Assembly (NCBI GenBank): GCA_963976795.1
Contig: CAXBLT010000001.1
Location: 248,001 to 312,000 of the forward strand
Length of the DNA stretch: 64,000 bases
Direction: 5' to 3'
From: UBA7359 sp963976795
GTDB lineage: Bacteria > Pseudomonadota > Gammaproteobacteria > Eutrophobiales > Eutrophobiaceae
Shown here: positions 32,963 to 42,693 of the stretch, one piece after another
Layout: each line of letters opens with the position of its first letter
Numbering within the stretch: the stretch's first letter is position 1
Notes under the pieces: model-generated
Databases searched by the model: none
The model's input: the letters and a program-made list of their open reading frames with translations, nothing else
What the model was told of the DNA's origin: nothing
Position numbers and translations under genes: made by a program

Positions 32963-35900
32963 ATTGGTTCTTCACCAAATCGAGAACATTATCAACATCA
33001 ACATTATACTCAGCTACCTCCTCGTGAATTGCAGAAGCAACAATTCTTTCCCTCACTCTATTGCCAACCCAACCATCTTGTTTATTATAACGAACAGCAG
33101 AATCTATCTTGGCAACTAAAATTTCATCTTGTCCAAAATTATCATAAAGTGCTTTTCTCCCAGGAGTATCAACTGAATTAGGATAATCAGAAGGACTGAT
33201 ACCGCCTGAATTAACGACTTGCATGGAAAGCTCTTTAACCTTTTCTAGATATTTTTTGTAGTCAATGGCGTGCTGACGGCGTTCTTCAATCAAAGCATCC
33301 AGCAATTCAGACATGCGTTCATAATAAGCCGGATTAACTATCCTCTCATCAATAATGACTTTGCGTATATTATTTTCAATCGTCTCAGCCATATTCTCTT
33401 CATCGGCTTTCACGGAAGCGGGCATAGAGTCCAATGCACCAAGACCTTTGTTCACAATCAAGTCAATCAAACCTAATTCTTCAAAGTCTTCAACAACTTC
33501 TGATTCTTCTGCCCTAATATAAGTATCAAGTAAATGACGCATGGCTGGTTCATATTGTTTCATATCAATATAATCGCCACTGGCCAGTTTTATTTCTTCC
33601 CGTACCTTATTAAAGTGTTGCACTTCTTCTTTAATTTTAATTGCTTGTTCTGAAGAATATCCTGCCTCTTCCATTTCATTAGCAAGATTCGCGTAAGCCC
33701 TGACGAGCTTTGCCACACTCTTATATAAAGAAATACGCTTGGCTTCATTCAGCTTTATATCATCAGAATTTGCAACATCACCACAAAAATAGAATCGATA
33801 TTCCTTTTGCCCTTTTGGTTCAAGCACCGGTTCACAAAGCGCTTTGACTTCTTCCAAACATGCATCCAGTTTTTCTTTTCCTTTTTTCAGACGATCCGTC
33901 AGTAAGCCAGCAACATCTTTTGCTTCATAGTTATCAAATGCAGCTTGCGTATAATTACCAATCGCACCTTCAAGACAGTTGAATAAATCCTTGTAGTCGA
34001 TAATGTAACCGTAATCTTTATCTTCACCATCCAAACGATTTACGCGACAAATAGCCTGAAACAAACCGTGATCTTTCATTTGTTTATCAATATAAAGATA
34101 AGTCGCCGATGGTGCATCAAAGCCGGTTAATAATTTATCCACGACAATAAGTAATCGCATTTGTCCTGGTTCATCGATAAATTTCTTTTTAACCTGTTTT
34201 TCAAATTCTTCAACCATATTCATGGCTTCGTCTTCATGCTTTTCAAAATAATCAGCCAACATCTTTCGATAAATATCGTACTGCCTGATTTTTTCCGTTT
34301 GTCCTTCGCCAGTTTCTTCGCCTTTAATATCTGAAGGAGAAGGATGATAACTGGTAATAATGGCGCACTTGCCTGAAAGATCGGTCTTATCAAAAAGCTC
34401 GTAAACTTTGCACGCCTGATAAATACTCGCACAAACCAACATCGCATTACCGCGACCATCCATCAATCGAGGTTTGGTTTCCATATCGATCAAAATGTCG
34501 CTGACGATTTTTTCAAGGCGATCTTGCGAAGACAAAACTTGCTTCATTGTGCCCCACTTCAATTTCAATTGAGCACGTGCCATATCCGAAAGCCCTTTGG
34601 TTTTTAATTCAAACCATTGGTCAACTTTTTTTTCCGAGGTGACCTGTTGATCAATATCCCGGGCTTCATAACGTAGATCGAGAACAACACCATCAGCGAC
34701 TGCTTCATCAAATTTATAAGTGTGAATATAACCCTCGAACTTACCGGCATTACCAAAAGTTTCCAGACTACGTTTCTTATCTTCTTTTAATAATGGGGTA
34801 CCGGTAAAACCAACAAATAGAGCATTCGGCATAATTGATTTCATCGCATCATGCAATTTACCGGATTGCGTACGATGACACTCGTCAACAAAAACAAACA
34901 GATTACCTTTAGGAATAAAATCCGAACCTAAACTTTCATTCAGCTTCTTAATGTAATCTTCAGTTGATTGATTCTCATCTTCCTCAGATTGATAGCCAAA
35001 CTTATGCACAAGAGAACAAATCAACCAGGGGTTACTTGAATTCAAAACACTAATCAGATCAGAACCACTATCGGTGCGATGTATTTTTTCATTCACTCCC
35101 TTAAATACTTTTTCAATCTGATCATCCAGTTCAGTTCTATCCGTGATAATCAACACTCTTGCATCCGCAGTATTTTCGCGAATCCATTTCGCCAGCCAAA
35201 CCATCGTCAGGCTTTTTCCTGAACCTTGGGTATGCCAGATTATCCCGCCTTCTTTTTTACTGACATGTTTCTGTGCAGCCTTCACACCAAAATACTGATT
35301 ATGACGACAGGTCTTTTTTGTTCCCGCATCAAACACAATAAAGTTATGAATAATTTCTAAAAACCGTTCTTTAGAACAGAGACGAGAAAGATGAAAGTCC
35401 AACGGCTTATCAAAGGTATTCTCAACCTCTTCCTTCCATTGATAAAAATGTTTCTCCGATGTTTCTATCGTGCCGTAACGTAAACCTTCGGTATCATTAC
35501 CCGCCATGACCAATTGCATCGTCGTAAAGAAATTACGAATAAAGGTTTTCTTTTGATTATCGAGATTCTGATGAATGCCTTCGCTAACAGAAACAGAGGA
35601 ACGCTTTAGCTCAATTACGCCTAATGCAATCCCGTTCACATAAAGCACAATGTCCGGACGTTTTTTATGTTCGCCCTTTATCGAAACTTCTTCTGCAATA
35701 GCAAAATCATTATTAAGCGGGTTTTCCCAGTCAATCAACCAGACGGTTTGATTTTGTTCGCCAGCACCTTCTTTGACTTTTACGCCATAACGCAATAATG
35801 AATAAACTTCCTTATTGGCATCATAAAGGTGTTTACCATCGCCCATCGCGGCGGCACGTTCCAGTTCCCGAAAAGAACGATTGATCAAAACTTCGCTAAC

Positions 35901-36065
35901 AGCTTGTTGTTTTAACCAGTCACCGAGAATCTCTTTTTCAATATTACTGTTCTTTTCCTCGCGCTCATGCCAATCGCCGAGGTAACGATACCCCAGTTGC
36001 TCACAAAATAACGTCACCACCCGGTTCTGGGTTAGTCGTTCTTTTTGACCAACATCATTCTTCAT
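32949..36065 (-). CDS. hsdR: Type I restriction endonuclease subunit HsdR (second system)
   Basis: A 1038-aa enzyme of the EcoR124-like group. The nuclease motif has D138 in KRPDIVLYVNG and E152-x-K154 in VIELKR. The motor has Walker A TQGSGKS at 279-285, DECH, and GFTGTPLL. The C-terminal helical domain is complete. It overlaps dinD by 11 bp and the metallopeptidase by 14 bp. Its sequence and length differ from the 939-aa HsdR of the island, so the two systems are independent. Confidence 0.95.
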   Translation of the reverse strand: MKNDVGQKERLTQNRVVTLFCEQLGYRYLGDWHEREEKNSNIEKEILGDWLKQQAVSEVLINRSFRELERAAAMGDGKHLYDANKEVYSLLRYGVKVKEGAGEQNQTVWLIDWENPLNNDFAIAEEVSIKGEHKKRPDIVLYVNGIALGVIELKRSSVSVSEGIHQNLDNQKKTFIRNFFTTMQLVMAGNDTEGLRYGTIETSEKHFYQWKEEVENTFDKPLDFHLSRLCSKERFLEIIHNFIVFDAGTKKTCRHNQYFGVKAAQKHVSKKEGGIIWHTQGSGKSLTMVWLAKWIRENTADARVLIITDRTELDDQIEKVFKGVNEKIHRTDSGSDLISVLNSSNPWLICSLVHKFGYQSEEDENQSTEDYIKKLNESLGSDFIPKGNLFVFVDECHRTQSGKLHDAMKSIMPNALFVGFTGTPLLKEDKKRSLETFGNAGKFEGYIHTYKFDEAVADGVVLDLRYEARDIDQQVTSEKKVDQWFELKTKGLSDMARAQLKLKWGTMKQVLSSQDRLEKIVSDILIDMETKPRLMDGRGNAMLVCASIYQACKVYELFDKTDLSGKCAIITSYHPSPSDIKGEETGEGQTEKIRQYDIYRKMLADYFEKHEDEAMNMVEEFEKQVKKKFIDEPGQMRLLIVVDKLLTGFDAPSATYLYIDKQMKDHGLFQAICRVNRLDGEDKDYGYIIDYKDLFNCLEGAIGNYTQAAFDNYEAKDVAGLLTDRLKKGKEKLDACLEEVKALCEPVLEPKGQKEYRFYFCGDVANSDDIKLNEAKRISLYKSVAKLVRAYANLANEMEEAGYSSEQAIKIKEEVQHFNKVREEIKLASGDYIDMKQYEPAMRHLLDTYIRAEESEVVEDFEELGLIDLIVNKGLGALDSMPASVKADEENMAETIENNIRKVIIDERIVNPAYYERMSELLDALIEERRQHAIDYKKYLEKVKELSMQVVNSGGISPSDYPNSVDTPGRKALYDNFGQDEILVAKIDSAVRYNKQDGWVGNRVRERIVASAIHEEVAEYNVDVDNVLDLVKNQYEYK

Positions 36066-36909
36066 CTTTGCTATCCAAACTATCCGGTGAATTTAACACC
36101 TTCTTTTCCTGAGAGTTTATTCGTCGTTCCAGCTTTTTAATATCTTCGGTAGGCGGTAAAGATTCCGGACGAATACCTCGTTCGATCAAGGTATTTCTCA
36201 CTGCTTGATTATTGGTTACATGTTCTCCTGAGATCGCAGCTTCAGAATTCATATTATTTTCACGTGCATTATGAATAGTAATCTCTGCGGCAAAATCTTT
36301 TGCCTTAAGAATAATAGTCGGTGCAAAATCAGCCAATGCACGATTATTCGGCACTTTCCAATGCGCCTTCATTTGTTGCGTATTTTTACCAAACAGGGCT
36401 TGATCTCCCTTACTGCGAATAATCGCAAAATTTCGATCTTGACCAGTTTGCTCATAAATCACCTGAGATAATTCTTTTTCTGTCTGCGTAAGTTTTTTTC
36501 GAACAGAAAGTCGTTTTTGCTCAAGTATACGCTCTTCGATTAATTCAGCCCTGCGGGTTTGCAAGGCAAAATAGGTTTGCGCAAAGGCGATTTTCTCTTT
36601 GCGCGGATCGCCATTCTGGGCAATCAGATAGCAAGCATAACGCGTGAGCATCACATCCTCAATTTTCCGCTCGCTACCAGAACCCAGTTTGACCATTTTG
36701 TCGACGTCAACAAAATGGTCCGCAACCGCATTTTTGCTTAGCTCACAAGCAACCTTGGCCTTGGAGATAACCTGAACAAAATTTCGCCACTCTTCATACC
36801 CGAGTAGATGCTGCAAATCCCGGGCTAACCAATATTCAATGCCGGCTTCGTTAGTTTGCGCATGTAACTCAAAATTTTCGGTTAGAACGGAAATTAGCTC
36901 TTTTTTCAT
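36055..36909 (-). CDS. dinD: DinD-like DNA-damage-inducible protein
   Basis: A 284-aa protein with a BRO-N-like N-terminal domain (YWLARDLQHLLGYEEWRNFV) and the DinD-typical stretches ACYLIAQNGDPRK and FAQTYFALQTR. E. coli DinD inhibits RecA strand exchange. Here it lies inside the type I operon between hsdS and hsdR and overlaps hsdR by 11 bp, as known for several hsd loci. It might modulate recombination repair of restriction breaks. Confidence 0.88.
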   Translation of the reverse strand: MKKELISVLTENFELHAQTNEAGIEYWLARDLQHLLGYEEWRNFVQVISKAKVACELSKNAVADHFVDVDKMVKLGSGSERKIEDVMLTRYACYLIAQNGDPRKEKIAFAQTYFALQTRRAELIEERILEQKRLSVRKKLTQTEKELSQVIYEQTGQDRNFAIIRSKGDQALFGKNTQQMKAHWKVPNNRALADFAPTIILKAKDFAAEITIHNARENNMNSEAAISGEHVTNNQAVRNTLIERGIRPESLPPTEDIKKLERRINSQEKKVLNSPDSLDSKDEE

Positions 36910-36924
36910 AGTGCCTCCTGCATA

Positions 36925-36960
36925 TTATAAACTCAAACGTGTACGACCAGTTAACAACTG
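36925..36960 (-). pseudogene. Remnant of a second HsdS C-terminus
   Basis: The minus strand reads QLLTGRTRLSL then stop, against ELLTGRTRLIDP at the end of the complete hsdS (37178-38401). The DNA of the two stretches also matches well. The frame is closed by a stop three codons upstream. This is a leftover of a lost or rearranged hsdS copy between hsdS and dinD. Confidence 0.55.
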
Positions 36961-37060
36961 CTACAACAAATCGCTGGATGAGAAGCCCATCCCCTACCAT
37001 GACCTGAGATGAAGTAAAATACTGATTCTATTATACTTTTCATAATAAACTGGCCACTTA

Positions 37061-37094
37061 AAATCTAGAAAATCAATAGCATTTTTCTAGATTT
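37061..37094. other. Perfect 12-bp inverted repeat downstream of hsdS
   Basis: AAATCTAGAAAA and TTTTCTAGATTT flank a ten-base centre. Only a short T-run follows on the minus strand, so it is a weak terminator candidate between hsdS and dinD, or an RNA structure that reduces read-through to dinD-hsdR. Confidence 0.45.
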
Positions 37095-37177
37095 ACCACC
37101 GTCCCTATTTAGCCTGTAAGAACAGAAATAGTCAGTAATGAAAGTTTCGACCGTTCCATTCGTCAGCTTTAAACCAC

Positions 37178-38401
37178 TTATGCCGTTTCCGTCTCTAACT
37201 CAGCCGGATCAATCAAACGTGTTCGACCGGTTAGCAACTCTTGCATCATGCCTTGTTTGATATCTTTAACTTTTTTCAATTGATATTCCTGAGCAGCAAG
37301 ATCTTTATCTATTGCCTGAAGGAAATTAGAAATTTCTATTTGTTCATCTAATTCAGGAGAAAGAAATTCAAAATTCACAAAATCTTTTTGATACAAATGT
37401 GTAATTGTAGAACCTGCCGTTATTTTAGAAAGAAAATCGTCAAAAACTCTCGAGTTTAGAATGTAAAACAAAAATAAAGGATGAAACTTATTATCTGTTG
37501 TTCTTATAACAAATACTCCGCTATTTAGCGTTGCTGGCATATGTAAATTTTCAACATATCCGACTTTACCAATTGTTCCATCCTTTGTAAGTAAGACATC
37601 ACCTTCCTTAAGTTGTATATTTCTGTCTTGACTATATCTCCACTCATCTACAAAGTGACAAGAATTCCAATGTACTCGTCCATCAATAAAATCAGTACCT
37701 GTAACTAGGTAAAACTCTCCTGATTCTAAATATTCTTTTGTTGTTAAGGCTTGCCAACCAATCCGTGCATTTAAATTTGCATCTATACCCATATTAATTA
37801 GTGACCAACTCTTATCAAATCCCGGTAAGCGTTTTTTACCTGTGAGCAGTTGTTGCATGGTCGCGGTTTTAATATCCCGCTTTTTAGCAATCAGTTTTTC
37901 CAACGAAACAATCAACTCATCAACATCAGAAAGCGCTTTAGCAATTGCTTCTTGCTCTGTCTCAGAAGGCAATACGATCTCCATATCTGCAATCATTTCG
38001 CGCCGTACTGAATCGACTGATGACTTAGCTGTCATAGACATTATTCGATCATAAAAATGCCTGCTAAAAAACTTGTAGAAATAAAAACCATTAACGCCTG
38101 TTTTAAAATCATGGATATTGTAAACACGTTGGTGATAATCAAATTTACCATTGATGTAATGAAATATTTTTCCTGTACCAACACCATCACCTGCCGTTAA
38201 AACAGCTTCACCATCAAACGAATAAGAATTAATCGCTTCCACAATCTGCGATCTTACAAAAAAAGGAAAAGCACCATCTTCAATTTTATCCTGGGTATTT
38301 TTATCTCCCGTATTAATAGATGCTATTTCATCTACAACCTTTACATCCCAATCAACAGGAATATCTCCATATATAGTTTGTTTATAACCCGTCCTTACCA
38401 T
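37178..38401 (-). CDS. hsdS: Type I restriction-modification specificity subunit HsdS (second system)
   Basis: A 407-aa protein with two target-recognition domains and the two conserved repeats that space them: MQQLLTGKKRLPGF in the centre and MMQELLTGRTRLIDP at the C-terminus. It overlaps hsdM by 7 bp. The two TRDs define a bipartite recognition site; which one cannot be told here. Confidence 0.94.
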   Translation of the reverse strand: MVRTGYKQTIYGDIPVDWDVKVVDEIASINTGDKNTQDKIEDGAFPFFVRSQIVEAINSYSFDGEAVLTAGDGVGTGKIFHYINGKFDYHQRVYNIHDFKTGVNGFYFYKFFSRHFYDRIMSMTAKSSVDSVRREMIADMEIVLPSETEQEAIAKALSDVDELIVSLEKLIAKKRDIKTATMQQLLTGKKRLPGFDKSWSLINMGIDANLNARIGWQALTTKEYLESGEFYLVTGTDFIDGRVHWNSCHFVDEWRYSQDRNIQLKEGDVLLTKDGTIGKVGYVENLHMPATLNSGVFVIRTTDNKFHPLFLFYILNSRVFDDFLSKITAGSTITHLYQKDFVNFEFLSPELDEQIEISNFLQAIDKDLAAQEYQLKKVKDIKQGMMQELLTGRTRLIDPAELETETA

Positions 38402-40848
38402 GACAATCCCATTTTTTTCAAATGATCTTCAACCAGCCTGGAATAGTTATCAACCTCTTTATCAAGCTGCGGTAATGTTTTGGCATAACGTTGTTCCAAT
38501 GTTTTTACACGGTTCGCCAGATTTTGTGTCACGCGTTCGATCTCTTCGATGATCTGATTCTCTATTGTCGTAAACCATTTACTGTTTATGACGATATCTT
38601 TTAATTCATCTTCCGGTATAGCAGGAATTTTTTCAAACACGAGTTTATCCAGTTCGTCTTTTGCTGTCTTAACCGCTGACTTGCACTGCGATTCTTTTTG
38701 AAGAAGTTTCAGACATTTGTTTAATACTTCGACTTCATCCAGATCATTTGTTTCTTTTAATCGTTCCTTGATTAAAGCTTGCGTGACTTTGCCCTTATCG
38801 TTTTTGGCTTCTTCGATAAGACCTTGTTCACCACTATTATCTTCAACAAAACTTTCCAGTGTTTGTGTTGCCTGTTCATAGGCTGCTTGCAGTTCATCCA
38901 GTTCGGTTTGCTGTTTTGTAAAATAACGGGCAATGACCAGTTCCGGTCGAACAATATCACTGCGGTAACGTGATTTATTTTTCGAGGCACCGAATTCAAA
39001 GTCATGCTCTTCCTTGTACACGGCTTTATCTTTTTTATCTTTCACCGGTATCAATTGACGTACAACATTTGCTACCTGCCAACCGTCCTGCGAGAGCATG
39101 TAAACATCATCCTGCATCGTCTCTGCCCAGTAATCCATCAGGATTTGATAGATATTGTATTTGGACAGTAATTGCGCTTTTGCAAACTGTGCTAACAGAT
39201 CTTCCGAGATATCGAAGATTAATTCTTTCGGCTTTAATCCAACTTCTATATTCATTAATGCGCTGTGGTGTTTCTTTTTCCAGCTTTTAAATAACGCCAA
39301 ACATTGGGTTTTAAAGGTTTCAAATTCTTTTGAATTCAAAATCGTTAGTTTAACTTCGCGTTCCTCGACTAACGCATCGGAATAGCCTTTTCTACTGCCC
39401 TTTTTAAACAAGGTTTTTCTTAATGATGGGAACACGTCCCAGTATTCCTGCAAGGCATCGATGTCCTGATTTGGAATACCACCATTTAAGTGTGCATCCA
39501 GATCGTGAATATCTTCTGCGTCACTGGAATCAATATAGCGTGGAATATTCAGATTAAATTCATTCTTCTCGGCAATTTCTTCATACGGTACTAAACGGGA
39601 AAAGCGTTCAAGTTGCAGTCCTTTATTAAAGACATCAACAATTTTATGAATGTCCTGCGAGCGAAGTCGATTTTTATTGCCGTCTTTCATAAAACCTTTG
39701 CTGGCATCGATCATAAAGATGGGTCGACCGGCTTTGGCTTCGGCTTTGTCGATCATAATAATGCAGGCGGGAATACCGGTACCATAGAACAAGTTGGCAG
39801 GCAGTCCGATAATGCCTTTGATATAACCTTGATGAATAATCTTGCGACGGATTTCTGCTTCGGCATTTCCCCGGAACAACACACCATGCGGCAGAATCAC
39901 TGCACCTTTACCCGTACTTTTTAACGATTTAATAATATGCAGTAAAAAAGCATAGTCGCCATTCTTTTCCGGTGGTTCACCGTATTCAAAACGTTTGAAC
40001 TCATCTTCTGAAACATTAATACCGGCACTCCATGACTTAAGCGAAAACGGGGGATTCGCAACCGCATAATCAAAGGTTTTTAAACCACCTTGATCGTTTT
40101 TCCAATGCGAATCGGAAATCGTATCGTCCTGCCAGATATCTGCACCTTCTGTACCGTGCAAATACATATTCATCTTAGCCAATGCGACGGTAGATTGATC
40201 TTTTTCCTGACCATAAAGTGTTAAACCATTCGGTGCTTCATCATTGACTTTCAATAGCAAAGAACCTGACCCACAGGTTGGGTCATATGCCGTTTTATTT
40301 TGTTGAGTTTTTGCATTAATACCGAGTATCTTTGCAAGAATGCGGGAAACTTCCGACGGTGTATAGAACTGACCTTTACTCTTACCGGACTCGGTCGCAA
40401 AATGTCGCATCAAGTATTCATAAGCATCACCGAGTAGATCATCGCCTTCGACACGATTCTTAACAAAATTCAAATTCTCGAAAATACCGATTAATGAACT
40501 CAGGGTATCAACCATCGCCTTACCCTTACCCAGACGATCTTCATTATTAAAGTCGTTATCCGGATTGGACAACCAGGCCATGTCATTGGCCGTGGCAAAC
40601 TTACCTATGATTTTATTTAACTGATCGCCAATGTCCTTTTGATTCTTTTGCGCCACCATGTCTGCAAAAGAACCGCCTTTGGGAATTTCGATAACAGGAC
40701 GAGGTTGATCTGAATATTTATCAGAAACATATTTAATGAAAAGCAGTGTCAAGATGTAGTTTTTATATTGTGATGCATCCATACCGCCACGCAGTTCATC
40801 ACAACTCGCCCAAAGGGAAGAGTAAAGTTCGGTTTTTTTTATGGCCAT
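38395..40848 (-). CDS. hsdM: Type I restriction-modification methyltransferase HsdM (second system), long form
   Basis: An 817-aa protein. The N-terminal HsdM domain contains SQYKNYILTLLFIKYVSDKY. The SAM motif DPTCGSGS is at 189-196 and the catalytic NPPF at 265-268. Beyond about residue 520 a further 300 residues form a helical, coiled-coil-rich extension (ELDELQAAYEQATQTLESF) not found in the 520-aa EcoR124 HsdM. It is the first gene of the second hsd operon. Confidence 0.94.
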   Translation of the reverse strand: MAIKKTELYSSLWASCDELRGGMDASQYKNYILTLLFIKYVSDKYSDQPRPVIEIPKGGSFADMVAQKNQKDIGDQLNKIIGKFATANDMAWLSNPDNDFNNEDRLGKGKAMVDTLSSLIGIFENLNFVKNRVEGDDLLGDAYEYLMRHFATESGKSKGQFYTPSEVSRILAKILGINAKTQQNKTAYDPTCGSGSLLLKVNDEAPNGLTLYGQEKDQSTVALAKMNMYLHGTEGADIWQDDTISDSHWKNDQGGLKTFDYAVANPPFSLKSWSAGINVSEDEFKRFEYGEPPEKNGDYAFLLHIIKSLKSTGKGAVILPHGVLFRGNAEAEIRRKIIHQGYIKGIIGLPANLFYGTGIPACIIMIDKAEAKAGRPIFMIDASKGFMKDGNKNRLRSQDIHKIVDVFNKGLQLERFSRLVPYEEIAEKNEFNLNIPRYIDSSDAEDIHDLDAHLNGGIPNQDIDALQEYWDVFPSLRKTLFKKGSRKGYSDALVEEREVKLTILNSKEFETFKTQCLALFKSWKKKHHSALMNIEVGLKPKELIFDISEDLLAQFAKAQLLSKYNIYQILMDYWAETMQDDVYMLSQDGWQVANVVRQLIPVKDKKDKAVYKEEHDFEFGASKNKSRYRSDIVRPELVIARYFTKQQTELDELQAAYEQATQTLESFVEDNSGEQGLIEEAKNDKGKVTQALIKERLKETNDLDEVEVLNKCLKLLQKESQCKSAVKTAKDELDKLVFEKIPAIPEDELKDIVINSKWFTTIENQIIEEIERVTQNLANRVKTLEQRYAKTLPQLDKEVDNYSRLVEDHLKKMGLSW

Positions 40849-40860
40849 AATTTTATTATT

Positions 40861-41013
40861 TTAATGTTCTTTAAATTCATTTGTATCTTTGCTTAGCAGT
40901 TTTATTAATTCAGAATTAATGAAAATCTTTTCTCTACCCACTTGTTCTTCTTTTAATACACCAATGCTTTCTAATTTCTTTAAATATTCTGATGCGACTT
41001 GTCGTTTTATCAT
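40861..41013 (-). pseudogene. C-terminal fragment of a Fic-family protein
   Basis: A 50-aa frame reading ASEYLKKLESIGVLKEEQV and GREKIFINSELIKLL, the winged-helix end typical of Fic proteins that often sit in type I loci. The catalytic HxFxDGNGR part is gone and a stop precedes the ATG. The ATG has AGGAAAA upstream, so the little HTH could still be made, but it is best treated as a remnant. Confidence 0.6.
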
Positions 41014-41055
41014 TTACTTTTCCTATTCTCGACAACTTGTTCCTGACATTGTCTA

Positions 41056-41604
41056 CTACCTCGACTTTGTCTCATGAGTCATTCTCCCTCCTGCATCTAT
41101 GCAGTCGTACTTCCCTGCAGGCAATCTTTTTAATTGTTTTTCTACTTCATCCCAGGGTAAGCGGCTACCATCTTCTTCCATTTTTTTATAAGCTGTTTCA
41201 ACTTGAGAGACTTCTATCTTCTTCTCTATCAACATTTGTTCTATCAGCCAGAGCGTTCCATAAACTTCAATATTTTCTGCCATGCAAACCTGGCGTAATT
41301 TTCTGTCTCCGGTTAATAATGGTGCTTCTTTTTCTTCCGCTAATGTTAATGCCATTAGGTCGAAAGCACTGACACCATTATATTGTTTGCCAAGCGTTTC
41401 AATCCTTTTTGCATGTTCCGCTTCCATATCAATCAAGTTCAGTCCTGATTTAACTAAATGCCCATGATTCTCTTTTAATTCCTGTTCAAATAGTAACACT
41501 GGTACTGCAAAATCATATTGCAAGCTGAACATTTCTTTTGTTAAACCGGCAGCTATTATGTCTATCAGTATATTGGCATCACTGATTAGCAGCGACTTTG
41601 ACAT
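41056..41604 (-). CDS. PIN-domain protein, probable toxin
   Basis: A 182-aa protein with the PIN acidic residues D9 in LLISDANILID, E40/E42, D82 in SAFDLMALTLAEE and D100 in LLTGDRKLR, a typical metal-dependent RNase site. Its start overlaps the stop of the Xre-ImmA gene by 26 bp. PIN proteins of this kind are commonly paired with Xre/COG2856 proteins, forming toxin-antitoxin-like units. Confidence 0.82.
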   Translation of the reverse strand: MSKSLLISDANILIDIIAAGLTKEMFSLQYDFAVPVLLFEQELKENHGHLVKSGLNLIDMEAEHAKRIETLGKQYNGVSAFDLMALTLAEEKEAPLLTGDRKLRQVCMAENIEVYGTLWLIEQMLIEKKIEVSQVETAYKKMEEDGSRLPWDEVEKQLKRLPAGKYDCIDAGGRMTHETKSR

Positions 41605-42643
41605 TATCCACTTTCCTTATGGAACGAAAATTAATAATTGATAAACCCATTAGTTCTGCTGCTTTTGATTCAGTAATTAAATCTTCAGCTAATGCATGAA
41701 ACACTAACTGCATGAATACTTGTGGTTCTTCACGCGGGTATTCATCGCAGGGTTCCTGTTTATGCCAACAGTATTTACGAAAATATTTTATCAACTTCAG
41801 ATTAGTCACGTCATTAGTTATGCCGAGATCATGAGCACGATGTAGCCAGCCACTCATACTTAATCCATATGCTTTTTTTAATACACACAGTTCACGTGGT
41901 TCAAACCAGGTACGTTTTTGACCGAGTTCTTTAAAGACTTCTGAAGCGGGCACCAGGAACGCGCCTGCAAAGCGATTCGCGGCTGCTTCGTCATCAAGTT
42001 CGGCGCAACGATCTTTTAATATTAAATGACCGAGTTCATGTGCGAGAGTAAAACGCTGGCGATCGCCCGGCCATTCACACCCCACAACAATAACAGGAGA
42101 ACTATTTACCTGCGCCGCTAATCCATCAAATCGTTTTCCATGTAAGGCATTGCTCTGAATTATTTTTATGCCGCGTTCTTCAAGAGTCCCGGTGAGATCC
42201 AGTATGGGGTTTCTTCCTAATGCCCAAGCTTCGCGAACATGATTCGCAATGTGTTCTATTTCATCATAGTCCTTTACTTTTTTAGGCAATCCTTTTGGTA
42301 GTACAAATTCATCAATTGGATTTACCGGCAGAATTTTTTCCAGTTCGATATAACGTTCGACCTGTTCAAGCACATCGCCTTGGATCTGTTGTAATACCTT
42401 TTTCGGTAACTTTGCATGTTTACGGTATTCAACATCACTCAGGCTAACCTCAATAGTACGAAAGAAGTATTCGACTTTTACTCCGAGTGCTTTTGATAGT
42501 TCCAGCAAAACACCAGACGATGGCACAGACTGTTCGTTTTCATATTTGGAAATAGCCATAGCACTAATATTGGCTTTGTCAGCCAACGCGCGCAGCGACA
42601 ATCCCGACGCTTTTCGTACCTGTTTAATTCGATTTCCTATCAT
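41579..42643 (-). CDS. Xre-family regulator fused to an ImmA/IrrE-type metallopeptidase
   Basis: A 354-aa protein. An N-terminal HTH_Xre covers about 5-60 (RALADKANISAMAISKYENE). The ImmA/IrrE peptidase domain has HELGH at 202-206 and the third ligand region DDEAAANRFAGAFLVP. It is the antitoxin/regulator-type partner of the PIN gene, which follows with a 26-bp overlap. An inverted repeat before the start is its likely operator. Confidence 0.88.
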   Translation of the reverse strand: MIGNRIKQVRKASGLSLRALADKANISAMAISKYENEQSVPSSGVLLELSKALGVKVEYFFRTIEVSLSDVEYRKHAKLPKKVLQQIQGDVLEQVERYIELEKILPVNPIDEFVLPKGLPKKVKDYDEIEHIANHVREAWALGRNPILDLTGTLEERGIKIIQSNALHGKRFDGLAAQVNSSPVIVVGCEWPGDRQRFTLAHELGHLILKDRCAELDDEAAANRFAGAFLVPASEVFKELGQKRTWFEPRELCVLKKAYGLSMSGWLHRAHDLGITNDVTNLKLIKYFRKYCWHKQEPCDEYPREEPQVFMQLVFHALAEDLITESKAAELMGLSIINFRSIRKVDNVKVAANQ

Positions 42644-42658
42644 TGGATAATTCTCCGA

Positions 42659-42693
42659 TTTACAAAATTAAAAATATTTACTATATTTGTAAA
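42659..42693. promoter_or_regulatory. Inverted repeat, probable operator of the Xre-ImmA gene
   Basis: TTTACAAA (42659-42666) and TTTGTAAA (42686-42693) form an inverted repeat, with an inner TTTAC-N7-GTAAA. It lies 16-50 bases upstream of the start codon, where Xre regulators usually bind to repress themselves. Confidence 0.5.
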
